Made by a program: the position numbers and the translations under genes | From: Myrica gale | Lineage: Eukaryota > Streptophyta > Magnoliopsida > Fagales > Myricaceae | Length of the DNA: 64,000 nucleotides | Reading direction: 5' to 3' | NCBI GenBank assembly: GCA_963930655.1 | Contig: OZ005618.1 | Span: forward strand, 7,462,001 to 7,526,000 | Notes under the pieces: generated by a model | Told to the model about the DNA's origin: nothing | Databases searched by the model: none | The model's input: only the letters and a program-made list of their open reading frames with translations | Shown: positions 8,815-20,200 of the stretch, in pieces | Layout: every line of letters starts with the position of its first letter | How positions within the stretch are numbered: the stretch's first letter is position 1

Positions 8815-10863
8815 TTAAAAAGACATTATCATGTCTATTAGCTCGTCCAAAGAAGTTTTGGAAGAACCACCTTCCCTAGTGCAAAGTTTAGGGACTTTCT
8901 CCTTCAAATTCATAGCCCTTCCCCTCATCTCCTTCCCTTCCTCATCCACCATCAGTCTTCTTACAGCTCTTTCTATCTCACCTCTCCCAGCCTCATCCTC
9001 CAATTCCAGGCCTACCTTCCATACATGGCTCACGTGTCTTGCATTCACTCTCTGGTCCCCAAAGGAAGGCTTGCATATCATTGGAACTCCTTCTGAAATA
9101 CTCTCCAGAGTCGAATTCCAACCGCAATGGCTCAGAAACCCTCCCACCGCCCCATGTGCCAAAACTTCCTTCTGTGGTGCCCATTTCACAATGCAACCTC
9201 TCTCTCCAAGCGTTTCTCTGAGAACTTCAGGCAGTACTTCTATCCATTCTGAACCCTGAATTGAGCCCGGTCGGACCACCCACAAGAAAGGTTGCTGGCT
9301 GTTCGCTAGTCCCCAGGCCATCTCAGTCACCTCTCTGACGTCCATGAATGCGATGCTTCCCAAGCTCACATAAATTACTGAGGCATGACTCTGCTTGTCC
9401 AACCACGCCAAGCAGCTGGTGTCCTCCTTCAGCAAGCTACTAGAGGAGTTGGAGGCAATCTTATGCATAGGGCCTACCGGGAAGATTGGAACTTGACATT
9501 GCTGTCGGATCTTTGCTAATGATGAACTTTCGAGGCATTCCATTGTATTAAAAATGATTGCCGAAGATGTTCCAATGTTAGAAGTTTTACTCACTAGTTG
9601 CAATAAGGTCTCTAATTTTCCGAAAATGAAGATGGGCAGATCCTTGAATCTGAGTGGATAAAGCTCTGGAACCAAATCCTGCGACGCAGATTCTGTAGCA
9701 AATTTTGAGAGGTAACATAAGGACGAGTGAGTAAGTAGGAAGCTCTAAGAATCTAAGATCAATTCGCAGGAACATGGTAAGTTTTGATAAGTAACATACG
9801 GACCGTACGTGTTCTTTCTCTGTTTTTCATCTACCTTTTTAACTCGTTTATAATTAGCTCGCCTGAAATGGCTCCCTTCTACCACGGTTGGAGCTATGAA
9901 GCTTACCTTATTATTATGAAAAGGAGAAAGGGCTTTTTCAGCTTGCTGACTAGGGTTGGCAGCTAAATTCAGTCTTCGGGACCCCATAACATAAGAAAGT
10001 CGTGGAGTGCATAAGCCCCCTTAGAGATAGGGGCGACTTTCTTGTGGTAGTAATTGCGAATGAGCAAGTAGGGGGCGGCAACTAAAGAGGTAGCGAGACT
10101 GACCGCAATTGCAGGAATGGGTTGACTTTCTTTCATTTTGGTTATGGAAAGTGAAAGTAGTTTCGTTTAGTACGAGATCGCTTCACACCTCGCGGTGCTT
10201 ACACCTCTCGCCTATCGAAGTTCTGTTCAAAAACCTCGTCCGAGAACTTGTATAGAGAAGGATTTCCCGAGAACAATGCAAGATAAATTACAATTGAGAG
10301 TTTAGGAAAAAATAAACAGGGGCAGGCGAAGCAATGAGGCCTAATTTTAACGGCGGATGCATTTTCTATTTTTATTTTATTTTACCTGGAAAGGGAATGC
10401 GACCTTCTGCCTTGAGTTGGATGAGGGCAAAACCAGCAAGGAAAGTGACAGCACTACCGGTGCGTATCGCGATGCTTGGAAGCTTCAGATCCTTCGCCGC
10501 TTCTTCACAGAAGTACATAGCCTCATCGTAGATGAAGCAGGCGATTCCATCGTCAAGCCTCTGTGTCATATTTTCAGCCAAGCATCCCAGGAAACTAGCT
10601 TTAATATTGGCGTTAAGGTCCAACATCGAAGTTATTATGTCGTCAGCAGAGAGATTGTGGTTAAATGAGGTATCTGGCAATGGAAGAAAGCTGAAATCAG
10701 GGTGGCTTGAAGGGCTGGGTGAGTTGTACTGGGTGTGAACGATTGTGATGGAGAAGCCCCTGGAGTGGAGGATGGTACCCAACTGAAGCATCGGGTTTAT
10801 GTGGCCTTGAAATGGGCATGGGACTAACACCAACCGGAGACCCCTCTTTCGTAGTTTTTCCAT
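8815..10863 (-). CDS. UDP-glycosyltransferase, UGT76-like, two exons
   Basis: Exon 1 is 10863-10386 and exon 2 is 9692-8815. The phase-1 intron has GTAAAA at its donor and GCTACAG at its acceptor, giving 451 residues, the normal length for plant family 1 glycosyltransferases. It should transfer glucose from UDP-glucose to a small acceptor (hormone, phenolic or terpenoid) in the cytosol; the acceptor cannot be read from sequence. The N-terminal [15 protein letters not shown] holds the catalytic histidine at position 21. The C-terminal PSPG box runs from [10 protein letters not shown] through [10 protein letters not shown] to FGDQ. Its last residue is Gln, as in most glucose users, and SLGSIAF and [14 protein letters not shown] lie upstream of it. 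Intron position and flanking motifs match the UGT76 group. The intron contains mitochondrial rRNA-derived DNA, and two decayed paralogues flank the gene at 7.6 and 22.4-25.2 kb. The gene looks intact. The first codons MEKLRKRG match the start of the 25.2 kb paralogue. Confidence 0.9.
9975..10275 (-). other. Nuclear insertion of mitochondrial DNA (3' end of 26S rRNA and flank) inside the UGT intron
   Basis: On the minus strand the segment around 10150-10215 reads TTCGATAGGCGAGAGGTGTAA, then GCACCGCGAGG, then a CGTACTAA block. This is the conserved 3' end of bacterial-type large-subunit rRNA (compare the E. coli 23S end GATAGGCCGGGTGTGTAAGC and GGTACTAAT). The particular form fits plant mitochondrial 26S rRNA better than plastid 23S. 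GC-richer sequence downstream (to about 9975) would be the mitochondrial 3' flank. Boundaries are estimated from the change in composition. It is not a functional rRNA gene. Confidence 0.7.
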
Positions 10864-11339
10864 ATCTCTTGAGAGAGACGAAAGGTGGAAGAAGGGGGGG
10901 GGGGGGGGGGAGGCCGAAGCGTAGGTAGGTAATAAAAAAAGAATGCGGATCTACAGCAGTGCGTATGCGATGACGAAGATTTGGATTACTGGGGCCATGG
11001 CAGGGGAATATCCAAAGTACTGTTGCCGCTGCCACGACTCTTCCTTGGTGTAAACAAACTCCCTTGACTTCTGTTTTGATAGCATTTTCAAGCTTCACTT
11101 GTGTTAGTGCTGCAACCTGATGGCGACGTTGATCGGTCCTGGTAAGGGAAATGCTGGGCATCCCGCCCGCGTCCCGCCAGCGTCCCGCTGGCTGACGTGG
11201 AGCGGGGCCCAGCACTTCTTCTGTTCACCGGTCGGTTCTTCCAATTTTTTTGTTTTAGACCGGGTCAAAACAAACAATTTGTTCTCGCTGAGATTTTCAA
11301 CCAGCACTTTTAAATTTCAAAATCTTCGGGGCCCAGCAC

Positions 11340-12640
11340 TTCTCCTCATTTCAGACACGAAATCCCCAATCTTCTCGCTCAGAGCTCTCTCCCAGTAGAT
11401 CGAAATCCCCTCAAACGAAATCCCGATCTCGCTCCGAGTAAATGACTCCAAGCTCTGAACTTGCAAGTCTCCTTCCTCAGTTCATTCCTTCTGCTTGTAG
11501 TCTCTACATGAAGCGAGCAAAAACAATGATCTAAGACTCATCATTCTTTTCACTCAGATCACCCTCAGGAGAAGAAGGTATACTTCAAATCCTACTACTC
11601 CCTATATCTTTCCCCTTGTTATATTACCAAACTATTCTCTACACTCCAAAAAGTTTGGGTCGGTTGTAGTTTGGTTCGTTCATTTGTTTACTTTGCTTCG
11701 AATCAGAAATGTTTCGAATGTAGTACAGCGCTTCAGATCGCTTTTCTGCACACCCAGTTCTTATTACGTTTTGTGCTGAACCGGGATGGTGCAAGTTTGG
11801 TCTTTCCTATACTGAAATACTGGTTCTTAAGTTGATGGGTGTTGCTCTCTTTATTGAAGTTATGGGCTTTTTGAGGGCACCGATACTGCCCCATATTTGT
11901 TTGGTGTGAGATATAGTGCTTGAGATCGGTTATCTGAGTTAAACTCTTCTTTGATTGAACCAAAAAGGGTTTCTTTTCTTTGATGCTTGCTACGAGACAC
12001 AGTCACTGTTTTATTTTCTGCACCGTTATTATGATGTGTATTGTGCTCAGTTTCCTATTTGTGGGAATGGGTTTGGAGAATAATGAGATATTGGTAATGG
12101 TTTATGTTGTCTGGTTGTTTCATTGTTGGGTTCTCAAGTTCTAATTAGATATCATATTGTTGGTTTGCCATAGTCCTCATTTCTAGTTTTCGTTTCATTT
12201 TTAAACATGGATGGTCCCTGACACGATATTTATTTCAGAACAGAGACATGAGAAATACTTATGTCATCAGTTTTAAAGCTTATATATATTTTGTAATTTT
12301 TGAAGTTTTAGCAGTACTTCAACTGGTTTGTAATCTCCTTCAGAATTTGGAACAACTTGTTGTTACTTATTTTATGCGGACAATTGATTGTGTGCCATAG
12401 TCCTCATTTCTGAATCCTCCATGACTTGGGCTTTGGCCCAATGTTAGGTGATATCTCTTGTCATTACATCTTTCTCGGGAGGTATATAAAGGTGGAGTAT
12501 GTTTTGATAATTTTGTGTTATTGCAGTTCAGACAAGCGAAGGCAGAGATAGCATCAGCAACAAGATGCGGAGTCACCTCTGCAGCAAAATTCACGACCAC
12601 GGCATGATATGTGAAGGCTATATTCTATAGGCATCTTATT
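11340..12640 (+). other. Untranslated-exon-like segment, intron and short second exon inside the Mutator-like element
   Basis: Reading in from the left repeat, 11340-11577 looks like a pyrimidine-rich 5' leader ending AGGAGAAG before GTATAC. A T-rich intron-like stretch follows to about 12525, where TTATTGCAG precedes TTCAGACAAGCG. The second segment carries a short frame starting ATGCGGAGTCACC that stops after 21 codons. This resembles a captured 5' UTR plus first intron. No protein product can be supported. Confidence 0.35.
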
Positions 12641-12942
12641 TGTACTAGTTGAAACCATGCCAAGGCCATTGACATGTTATTCATTGTGTATGAATGTAAA
12701 ATTACCAGAGCAGGCTAACCATCATGTGTTTGATTCTGCAATTTAGAGTAATTTAGGTGAAAAACGTTGATTATGCAATTTCTGTAATTAAATTAATTTA
12801 GAGTTTCTTCATGTCTTTGATTATGCAATTTAGAGTAATTTTTGAAATGTCCTGCTCATGGCAAAGCGTGTACATTTCTGTAATTAAATTAAATGGCATC
12901 AAAACAGAGATGCTGTAAGTTTCTTCATCTTATTTGAAGTTG

Positions 12943-13048
12943 TTTGAATGGCCAATCATTTCATTTCATTTCAATGCTGTAAATTTGCACTTGCCCCATT
13001 GAATTTTTGCTTGCAAATGGACACTGTGAGAATGATTGGCCATTCAAA
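12943..13048. repeat. Perfect 18-bp inverted repeat forming a stem-loop of about 106 nt
   Basis: TTTGAATGGCCAATCATT at 12943-12960 is exactly inverted at 13031-13048. Inside it, ATTTGCA and TGCAAAT form a second stem. The foldback has the size of a plant microRNA precursor or a very small MITE. It lies inside the Mutator-like element. No function is shown. Confidence 0.75.
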
Positions 13049-13562
13049 TAGTTCTTCATGACATTTTCTAACTTAGGTGCCGTCTCTTGTTTTATTTCTT
13101 TAAAAATGTTGTCTGATACTGTGAGAAGTAGCAGAGGCTGTTGGTAATTTTTTCTTCAATTTAATAGTTCTTTCAATTTTGTCTTGTTTTTCATGACATT
13201 TTCGATGCCATTTTCGAGTGTTTTGTAACGGAGAAATATGACTAGCTCGAAATGAATTAATGCAACTAAAAGCAGGAAAAAATTCCTATGTAGTGAAGAA
13301 CACTTCAAAGAGTGAATAAACTATCTTCTTGCATCTTAAATTGTGCTTCTACAACTTTTATCAAATACACATTCAACCAAAAGACGGCACCTATCACTGA
13401 TGCTCAAAAAAGAGTTCAATGTAACAAATTGTTTGGATAGATGAAAGAGGATGGTTCCAACAAATTCAAGCAGAGAAGTAATCACCAACGGTAATCGTAA
13501 ATGTAACGAAGCGCACCGAAGAAAGAATGAGAAAAAACAAAGAGTAAGGGAAGGGACAGAAC

Positions 13563-13876
13563 CTTTCAATGTCCGAGTAAAGTTGAATTCCAGTTGATTG
13601 CGGTTGTTGCTGCTTTATGGAATAATCAGAGTTGCAGTAGATTCTGGTACGGCTACGACGATTTCTGAAATTAAGAACCGCGGGAAGGCGCAGACGACGG
13701 TTATCGGACAAGCTAAGGATGCGACTTCTTTGAGAACGAAAATTTGGCTTATTAAGCTCGTAACCGTATAGTGGAGGATTAGGAGAGCTGGTCTGAGGAG
13801 AGAGCTTCCTCAGCGACTGGGAGAGAGCTTCCTCAGGCTCGGAGGGGAGAGGGAGCGGGATTCGGGATTTCAACAT
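13563..13876 (-). CDS. N-terminal exon of an unrecognised, probably organelle-targeted protein (captured fragment)
   Basis: The open frame starts at MLKSRIPLPLPS (ATG 13876; the frame is also open further upstream) and runs about 105 codons to a donor, ATTGAAAG before GTTCTG, at 13563. The first 80 residues are rich in Ser, Arg, Pro and Leu with few acidic residues, like a plastid or mitochondrial transit peptide. The segment before the donor reads STGIQLYSDIER. No further exon of this protein is visible inside the element, so it is a truncated capture that reads in from the right terminal repeat. I cannot name the parent gene. Confidence 0.45.
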
Positions 13877-14165
13877 TTGGGTTAAATTGAAAGGGAGGGA
13901 GGAAACTTTATCTAAAAGCCGGTCCGGTCTGTGCTCTAAAACGTTTAAACTAAACCGGTCTGAGTCCAAGTGCTGGGCCCCGCTCCACGTCAGCCCAGCG
14001 GGACGCGGGCGGGATGCCCAGCATTCCTCGTCCTGGTAATCACAAGTTTTGGGACCCCTTTGTACATTGTTCTTATCGAAATAATGCGAACAGAACTTCT
14101 CTGACTTCTTACGAAGATATTTCCAGCGGACGAAATTTGCTTGGCCGCCTCATAAGAATCACAGC

Positions 14166-15379
14166 AAAATTGAAATATTTTTATCGGAAGTGGGTGAAAA
14201 GTTTGAATGAATTTATTAAAGTAAAATGAATGATTCGATGAAAAAAAAGACTTTTATATATTTTTTTTAATTTGACACTCAAACGCGAACAGATTATTTT
14301 ACTTCAAAACATGGTAGCCAAAATATGTTTAACAAGAGTATTTTATATTCTGAATTTATTAATATATTTTTTTCAATTAATAATATGACTAATGAAGATT
14401 TTATTAGTTTTAGTTTTTAAGAAATTTCTTTCTGCAGAAGCAAAAATTATAGGTATTGTCAATAATAGTCTAATTTTAACACTTTCAATTCTAAAAAATA
14501 AATCTAAACCATCAATATCAACATAATCTTCATATTTTAAAACATTTTCAAATACAAAAAAATATTTTTCAAATTATAATCTTCATCCAAAGATTTTAGT
14601 TTTTCAAATTAAATAAAAACAAAAATTATTAAATCTTAATTCTTAAAATCTGGTCTTTAAGTGGATGCAACTGTAAAATATCCTTTAAATTTTATAGGAC
14701 TTCTCGTTTTTAAATCCAGCTAATATTAAGAGATTAATTTACAGACACTTCTATTTAATCAATTGGCAATTAATATCCTTTTAAATAAGTGTGCCACATT
14801 TATTCTAAAAATATAAATATCTGAATGAGTCCATATATAATAGGCCTCATGGAGGCCAAGTTCCAAAAAATTATTATTAATGATTTTTATTAAGGAGACT
14901 TTGTAAAATTAACTAAAACAATATACAAATGAATTAAAATTTAAGTCAATGGGAGGAGTTCCCCAATTTGGGCTATTTATCGTTGAGAAGCTGCAGAACT
15001 TTCATATTTTTCATGTGTAAGTACTTCTCCAGAGTCTCACGTCTAATAAAAGATAACAAAATTCGATTTGCCAACCAACATTAAACGTCAATAATTATCA
15101 AACTTTCTCCTTTGTTGGATTGCATTTAAAAGTTGGGCCTGTAATATCTAACGTTGCATGTAATTTGATCGATCGTGACCAATATTAATTGGACGCTTTC
15201 CCTTTGAAAATATTTCTTATTCCAATCACTAATGGGAACTTATTCTACAGAAAAAAATATATTATAAGGACTCTAATTCTAGTGCTCTATTCGTATCGTC
15301 CCGGTCATAAGAAAAGAAAAGAAAAGAAAATAAATCTTCCACGACATAAAACTTTATTTTAGCTGTTCACATAAAACTT
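14166..15379. other. AT-rich spacer; nothing recognised
   Basis: Very AT-rich sequence with no open frame of coding character, no LTR and no inverted-repeat element that I can delimit. It separates the Mutator-like element from the two decayed sHSP copies. Confidence 0.6.
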
Positions 15380-15847
15380 TCATCCAGAAATTTCAATTGT
15401 GCTGACACGAGGCCTATTTACCACATCCTTCGGAACAGTGACAATGAGAATCCCATTCTCCACGGACGCCTTCACCTCACCTCACCTCACCTCATGACAC
15501 ATGCACATTCTGCGGCAGCCTGAACGACATCGTCATGAAGTACTTGCCGCTGCTGTGCTCCGCCACAATCTTCTCTAAGCTGATACGCAGCAAGTTGTGA
15601 CCTTCAATCTCAACCTTCACTTCCTCTTTCTTTAGCCCAGGAAGATCCGCGGGCGCTTGAACACGCAGGCCTCTTGGGTCTCCTTCCAATCCATTTTTCC
15701 CTCTGAAATCCAGGAGAACGTGTAGGTAAAAGAGGACATTGAAGGAATTTTCCAGCACTGTAGAGGAATATTCAAATTCTCAATATCAGTGGGAAGGTTG
15801 AGAAAGCTGCAAAGTTCGCCATCGAAAAATCTTGGTGAGCTCCACAT
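15380..15847 (-). pseudogene. Class I small heat-shock protein pseudogene
   Basis: Minus-strand remnant starting near MWSSPRFFDGEL (ATG 15847). The N-terminal arm is strongly diverged. The alpha-crystallin domain is still readable ([13 protein letters not shown], then [36 protein letters not shown] and a terminal I-E-I-S-G before TGA at 15380). At least two frameshifts break it, one at the PRIF/DLPG junction and one beside a GAGGT-type pentamer expansion at about 15473-15494. The [10 protein letters not shown] segment is partly deleted. It is non-functional. Confidence 0.85.
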
Positions 15848-16339
15848 TCTTTCTCCGATTTCGATATAAATATTCATGGTGGAGGACTGCGAATGAAAAT
15901 TCAGCCACGAAAATGTGTATATATATTGAGGAAAGATATACACTCTAAGTCAACTATAATCTCAACATAATCTACACTACTTTTAATAAAATATGTTTTC
16001 AAAATCAAACCAAACATCGCCTATGATTCTCAGCTTACAGGAGCCGAAGCTGCTCTACGAAAATTGGGGCCTTATAGGGGTGGGTTTTAAAATAAGACCT
16101 TTTGAAATTTGGTACAAAATATTATACTATATTATAAAATTTTAATAAATTTTGATTAAAAACTATTTGTCAACTTTTTTTAATACAAAATTACTTATCA
16201 AAGCTGTGTATTCAAAATTTGTTAATATATACCGGTCAGTTATTAGGCCCCATTATTTGGATCAAATGGTAAGCAAGAAAGTAGGCAGTTTGTAGCTTGC
16301 AAAATTAAATCAAGGCAATGAATGTTATAGGCCATACTA

Positions 16340-16627
16340 TTTTGCAAAATTCTTGAGCACCCTCCGATCATCATCAACCTCAACCGTCAATTCCTCGCTC
16401 TTGAGCCCTAGAAGATCGACCATGAACACTGGGCTTCTGGGGTCTCCTTCGAGTCAATCCCGTTGCCGACCAACGCATAAATTTGAAGAGAAAATTCGGG
16501 AATAGAAGTAGGAAGTGAAGAGGGGAAACGAAAGTCTACGAAGAGATCCCGGACTTCAAGAGAGGAGGGCTCGGACGTGCCGCTTCTTCGTCCACCAAAG
16601 AAGCTTGGTATCATCATTCATCGACAT
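16340..16627 (-). pseudogene. Truncated class I small heat-shock protein pseudogene
   Basis: The start region keeps [10 protein letters not shown] and an arm like the intact copies, with a small insertion just after the first ATG (16627). It then has GIDSKETPEAQ, a frameshift, and FMVDLLGLKSEELTVEVDD, ending near 16340 before the second half of the alpha-crystallin domain. The C-terminal half is absent. It is the most truncated of the four sHSP copies. Confidence 0.85.
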
Positions 16628-17295
16628 TCTCGTTCGGATGTTGACAATCTGTCAAAGTATGAAAAACAGAGTAATCTGATATGGAGAGTATAGAAACAGA
16701 GTGAAAAACTAAAATACGAAGTTCAAGGTCAACAGAATCCACTCAGAAAATAACAGCTATTGGTGGGAATACATATAAGATATATAGTAACGCATCAATT
16801 TCTAAACAACATTTTAGGTCCTACCATGGATAATTTCTTCCTCCCTTAATTAAATGAAGACTCATTAATTTCTGCGTAATTAAGTTCAAGACTAGTTTAC
16901 TGCAAACTGATTGAAAAATAGCTATAGGCTTCACTTGACAAAAAAAGAAAAGGAAAGATTGAAAAATAGTAATAAAGAAAGAAAATTAAAAACAAGATAG
17001 AAAATTGTGAAAATTTGAGTAAGATACTCAAATAAAATTAAACATATGCAAAGAAGCCACAAGAACAGAAGTAGATCTTGGATTTCATTCCAACTGTTTT
17101 GAGATAAAAGGCCAACAACAATCATAAACCCAAGCGATTTCAAACCATGATGTTTCACAAAGATAGCGGCTAAGCTGAAAAGAGCAACTAACTGACCGTA
17201 AAAGCTGAAAAGTGGGAACTCTCTTGTCCGAGTTCTGCTCATTCTATCCATTCTAGGTCGATGAATTTGCAGGGGACGTGAGCAACCTTGCGCCA
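16628..17295. other. Spacer and 3' flank of the NB-LRR gene
   Basis: A 137-codon minus-strand frame at 16931-17341 overlaps the 3' end of the NB-LRR gene and is mostly hydrophobic (Leu/Phe-rich). It looks like read-through of T-rich 3' UTR and flank rather than a gene. No other structure seen. Confidence 0.5.
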
Positions 17296-20200
17296 TTATT
17301 TTCCTTTCCTCCTTTGCCATTGTTTCTTTAACAAAGGACACCGTTGGATGGATAGATCAGAAAGGGACGCAGGCAGCCCCCTGTCTGGCATGCACTTGAG
17401 CTTAGGGCAGTCCCGGAAAGTCAAAGCTTGAAGAGAGGTCAGACGTTGAAGCCCCTCCGTATCCAAAGATTCCAAATTCGGAAAGTTTCCCAAGAAAACA
17501 GAGATCAGATTTGAGGGAAGAAAACCCGTCTCTGGAAAAGACACGACCGTTTCAGATTGGCCATCAAATTCCACGTGTCTAAGAGAGGTGAGTGTTTGCA
17601 AACCCCATCCATCCGACTAGCAACGAGTTTGTGACAATTCCAAATGCTGATCAATCTAAGATTGGAAGGCAAGCCCCCTTCTGGAAACGACTCCATTTCT
17701 GGACAATTGACTATACACAAAGAGTCAAGAGACGGAAGGTATGTGTGCATCTTTTCAGGCAGCGACGTCAGACTCTTACAATCCCAGATGTCAAGAGTTG
17801 TAAGGTTGAGGGCACGAAATCCTCCTTTTGGAAAATCCTCAAAATTTGGGCAATTGTTGATCGACATATGCAAGGTCATTAAGTCACGCTCATATGGTTC
17901 TGGAACTGTAAGAGATTGCAGATTCCGACATTGCCGAAGAAGGATTCTCTTAAGATTTGGGAATAAGTCTAGTGGAAAGGACCTGAGAGAATCACAATGG
18001 AACAACTCCAATTTTTCGAGGAATGCAGTGGACAGACCCGCCATGGGAAGAGACACAAGCGAGGAACAGTCACTGATTTCTAAGTCTTGACAGCTATTGC
18101 AGTTCAACAGTCCCTCGGGCAGGGACTCCACCGAATCAAATCCTCCCATTCTGAGCCTTTGTATTCCAACTGGCAATTCCTTCAATATAACCTCATTACA
18201 ATGCATTAGCTCCATTTCACGTATAGCTGGATCCCCACGAAGTGAAATCACCAGTTGCGGACATTCATCAATCTCAAGCTTGGCTAAGGAAGGAAGATCG
18301 GTGGAAAACCCCCCTTTCAGCTTCGGGCACTTCTTAATATAAAGCTCTTCAAGAGAAGGAAAAGCTCCATCTTCGTTTTCAGCACCAAATGGAAACCATG
18401 TCTCCCAGTTCGACATCTCCTCGTACTTCAGAACTTTCAAGCTTCCAAACTCTAAACCCACTGTAATAATTCCATCAAAACCCACAATAGAAAGGTTCTG
18501 TAGAGAGTGTAGTTGCCCAAGTGGTGGCAAGCTGCAACAATACTTACAATTTTTCAGATGTAGAGATGCTATATTGGAAAATGAATTGTGCCCTACCCAA
18601 TCTGGAAAACGTTCACTGCTGTAGCCGTTGACAGTAAGGCTTTTCAAGTTTGGGTTGGGCTGGAGACTGTCAAGTACACTTCTTTGAATTTCTGAATTGC
18701 TAGTAGGTGAGTCATTCCAGAACAACACCAATTTCTCCAAGTACTTCTTATTCTTCAAGTTTGCATTCAAAGCGTCCTTCGAAGATTCAACATTTTGGAG
18801 CTCCAAAATAGAAAGTGCTCCCCGAATATTTGCAAGCTTCCCCAACTCTTCAAGGCCAGACCCAGACCCCCTGCGCTTTCTGACAATAAATTTAGGCAAA
18901 GTTTGGAGACATTCTAGATTGCCTAAGTGCATCGGCATCTCCTTGATACCTGTTTTAGTAATATCAAGATGACGTAAATTAACGAGCCTCCACATATCTC
19001 TTGGTAACACTGTAAGATTTTTACAACCAGATAACTTCAGTGTTTGCAAATTACACATATTGCAAATAAAATCTGGCAACCTCGTCACCTTCGTGAAAGA
19101 AATGTCCAAATATCGTAAATGTTTCATTTTCCCAACTGATTCGGGCAATTCACGCATATTCCTGTAGTGAGATAAAGAGAGCACCCGTAAGCATCTTAAA
19201 GATGGCAAAAGATCACGCAACACCTTTTTTGTCAAGTGGAACCAATTGAAACGGTCCATCGTCCCCAGTGGTAGTGGCAAGAAAGTGCGCAACTTCTTAG
19301 CCTCATAAAGAGGCTGAAACTTTTGGAAGGTATCAAATTGTGTTCTTGTATATGACATATAGCGAGTCTTGGGGAAACCTTCGCGGGATTGGTCAACCTT
19401 TAGCCTAAAGCTAAATTGCCCAGATACAAATTTTGCTAAATCGTTGATAAGATCATGCATTACAAAATGTGTATCATGGTCAACTGATCGTTGGAATAAC
19501 GATCTTGATGCAAGATCATGGAAGTAATCCTCACCAATTTCTTCCATTGTCTTGTTTCCAACCTCTTGTAAAAACCCTTCGGCCATCCATAATAAGACCA
19601 ACTCGTCTTTTGTGAAATCATAATCCTTTGGAAATATGGCACAATAAGCAAAGCACCGCTTTAAATGTGAGGGAAGGTATTTGTAGCTCACTCTGAGAGC
19701 TGGAAGAATTTTCGTCTCTTCAATTGATAAGTTCCATAATTCACTATTCAATATCCTCTCCCATTCATCAACGTTTGCTCTGGGCCGCAACATTGCTCCA
19801 ATGGCCTTGGCTGCTAAAGGTAGACCTTCGCATTTTTTCACAATCTGTCTACCTACTTCTTCTAGCTGGGGACGTGCATTAGAGTTAGTGTTCTCTAAAG
19901 CATACTTTGCAAAAAGTGACCAACAATCCTCTTCTGTTAACTTCTCTAAACGACGATTCGTACTAGCATTCGTGACTGATGCAACGCCCTCATCCCGTGT
20001 TGTTATGATGACCTTACTTCCTCGTGCTCCAGATTTCAAAGGCTTACTTAATGCCTCCCAATCATCAAGATTCTTGTTCCAAACATCATCTAAAATGAGT
20101 AAAAAACATTTCCCAGTCAATTTCTCCCATAGTGTAACTTGAAGCTGATTTAGATCCGTAATATCAGTAGTTGACCTAGTTATTGCCTCGAGCACTGTTT

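Larger units (their letters stand above)
11146..14029. mobile_element. Non-autonomous Mutator-like element, 2.9 kb, with exon-like cargo
   Basis: Terminal inverted repeats of roughly 75 bp contain ATGCTGGGCATCCCGCCCGC on the left and its complement on the right, with GGAGCGGGGCCCAGCACTT as the inner block. An exact 10-bp direct repeat GTCCTGGTAA flanks it (11136-11145 and 14030-14039), diagnostic of the Mutator superfamily. There is no transposase. The interior has at least two host-like segments: a 5'-UTR-like exon with splice sites reading in from the left repeat, and a basic, Ser-rich N-terminal exon reading in from the right repeat. This arrangement is typical of Pack-MULEs, in which terminal repeats provide promoters to captured exons. 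Confidence 0.8.
10951..14165 (-). pseudogene. Coding exon of an unrecognised small protein, split by the Mutator-like element
   Basis: On the minus strand an open frame runs from about 14165 through MYKGVPKLVITR (ATG at 14067) to the element's right target duplication. It continues in the same frame from the left target duplication (11145) with TDQRRHQVAALTQVKLENAI. After a one-base frame change near 11065 it reads EFVYTKEESWQRQQYFGYSP and a hydrophobic tail ending VIQIFVIAYALL before TAG at 10951. Frame continuity across the excised element suggests the insertion hit a real or formerly real exon. The hydrophobic C-terminus could be a membrane anchor. I do not recognise the family. The coordinates span the inserted element, which is not part of the gene. 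Confidence 0.4.

Noticed and set aside
8831-9259. 142-codon plus-strand frame
   Set aside because: Antisense of the UGT exon 2 PSPG region.
10080-10230. Functional rRNA gene
   Set aside because: Only a short 3' part of an organellar large-subunit rRNA is present, inside a nuclear intron.
16931-17341. 137-residue hydrophobic protein after the CNL gene
   Set aside because: It overlaps the CNL 3' end, its second half is read from a T-rich flank, and it resembles no known family.
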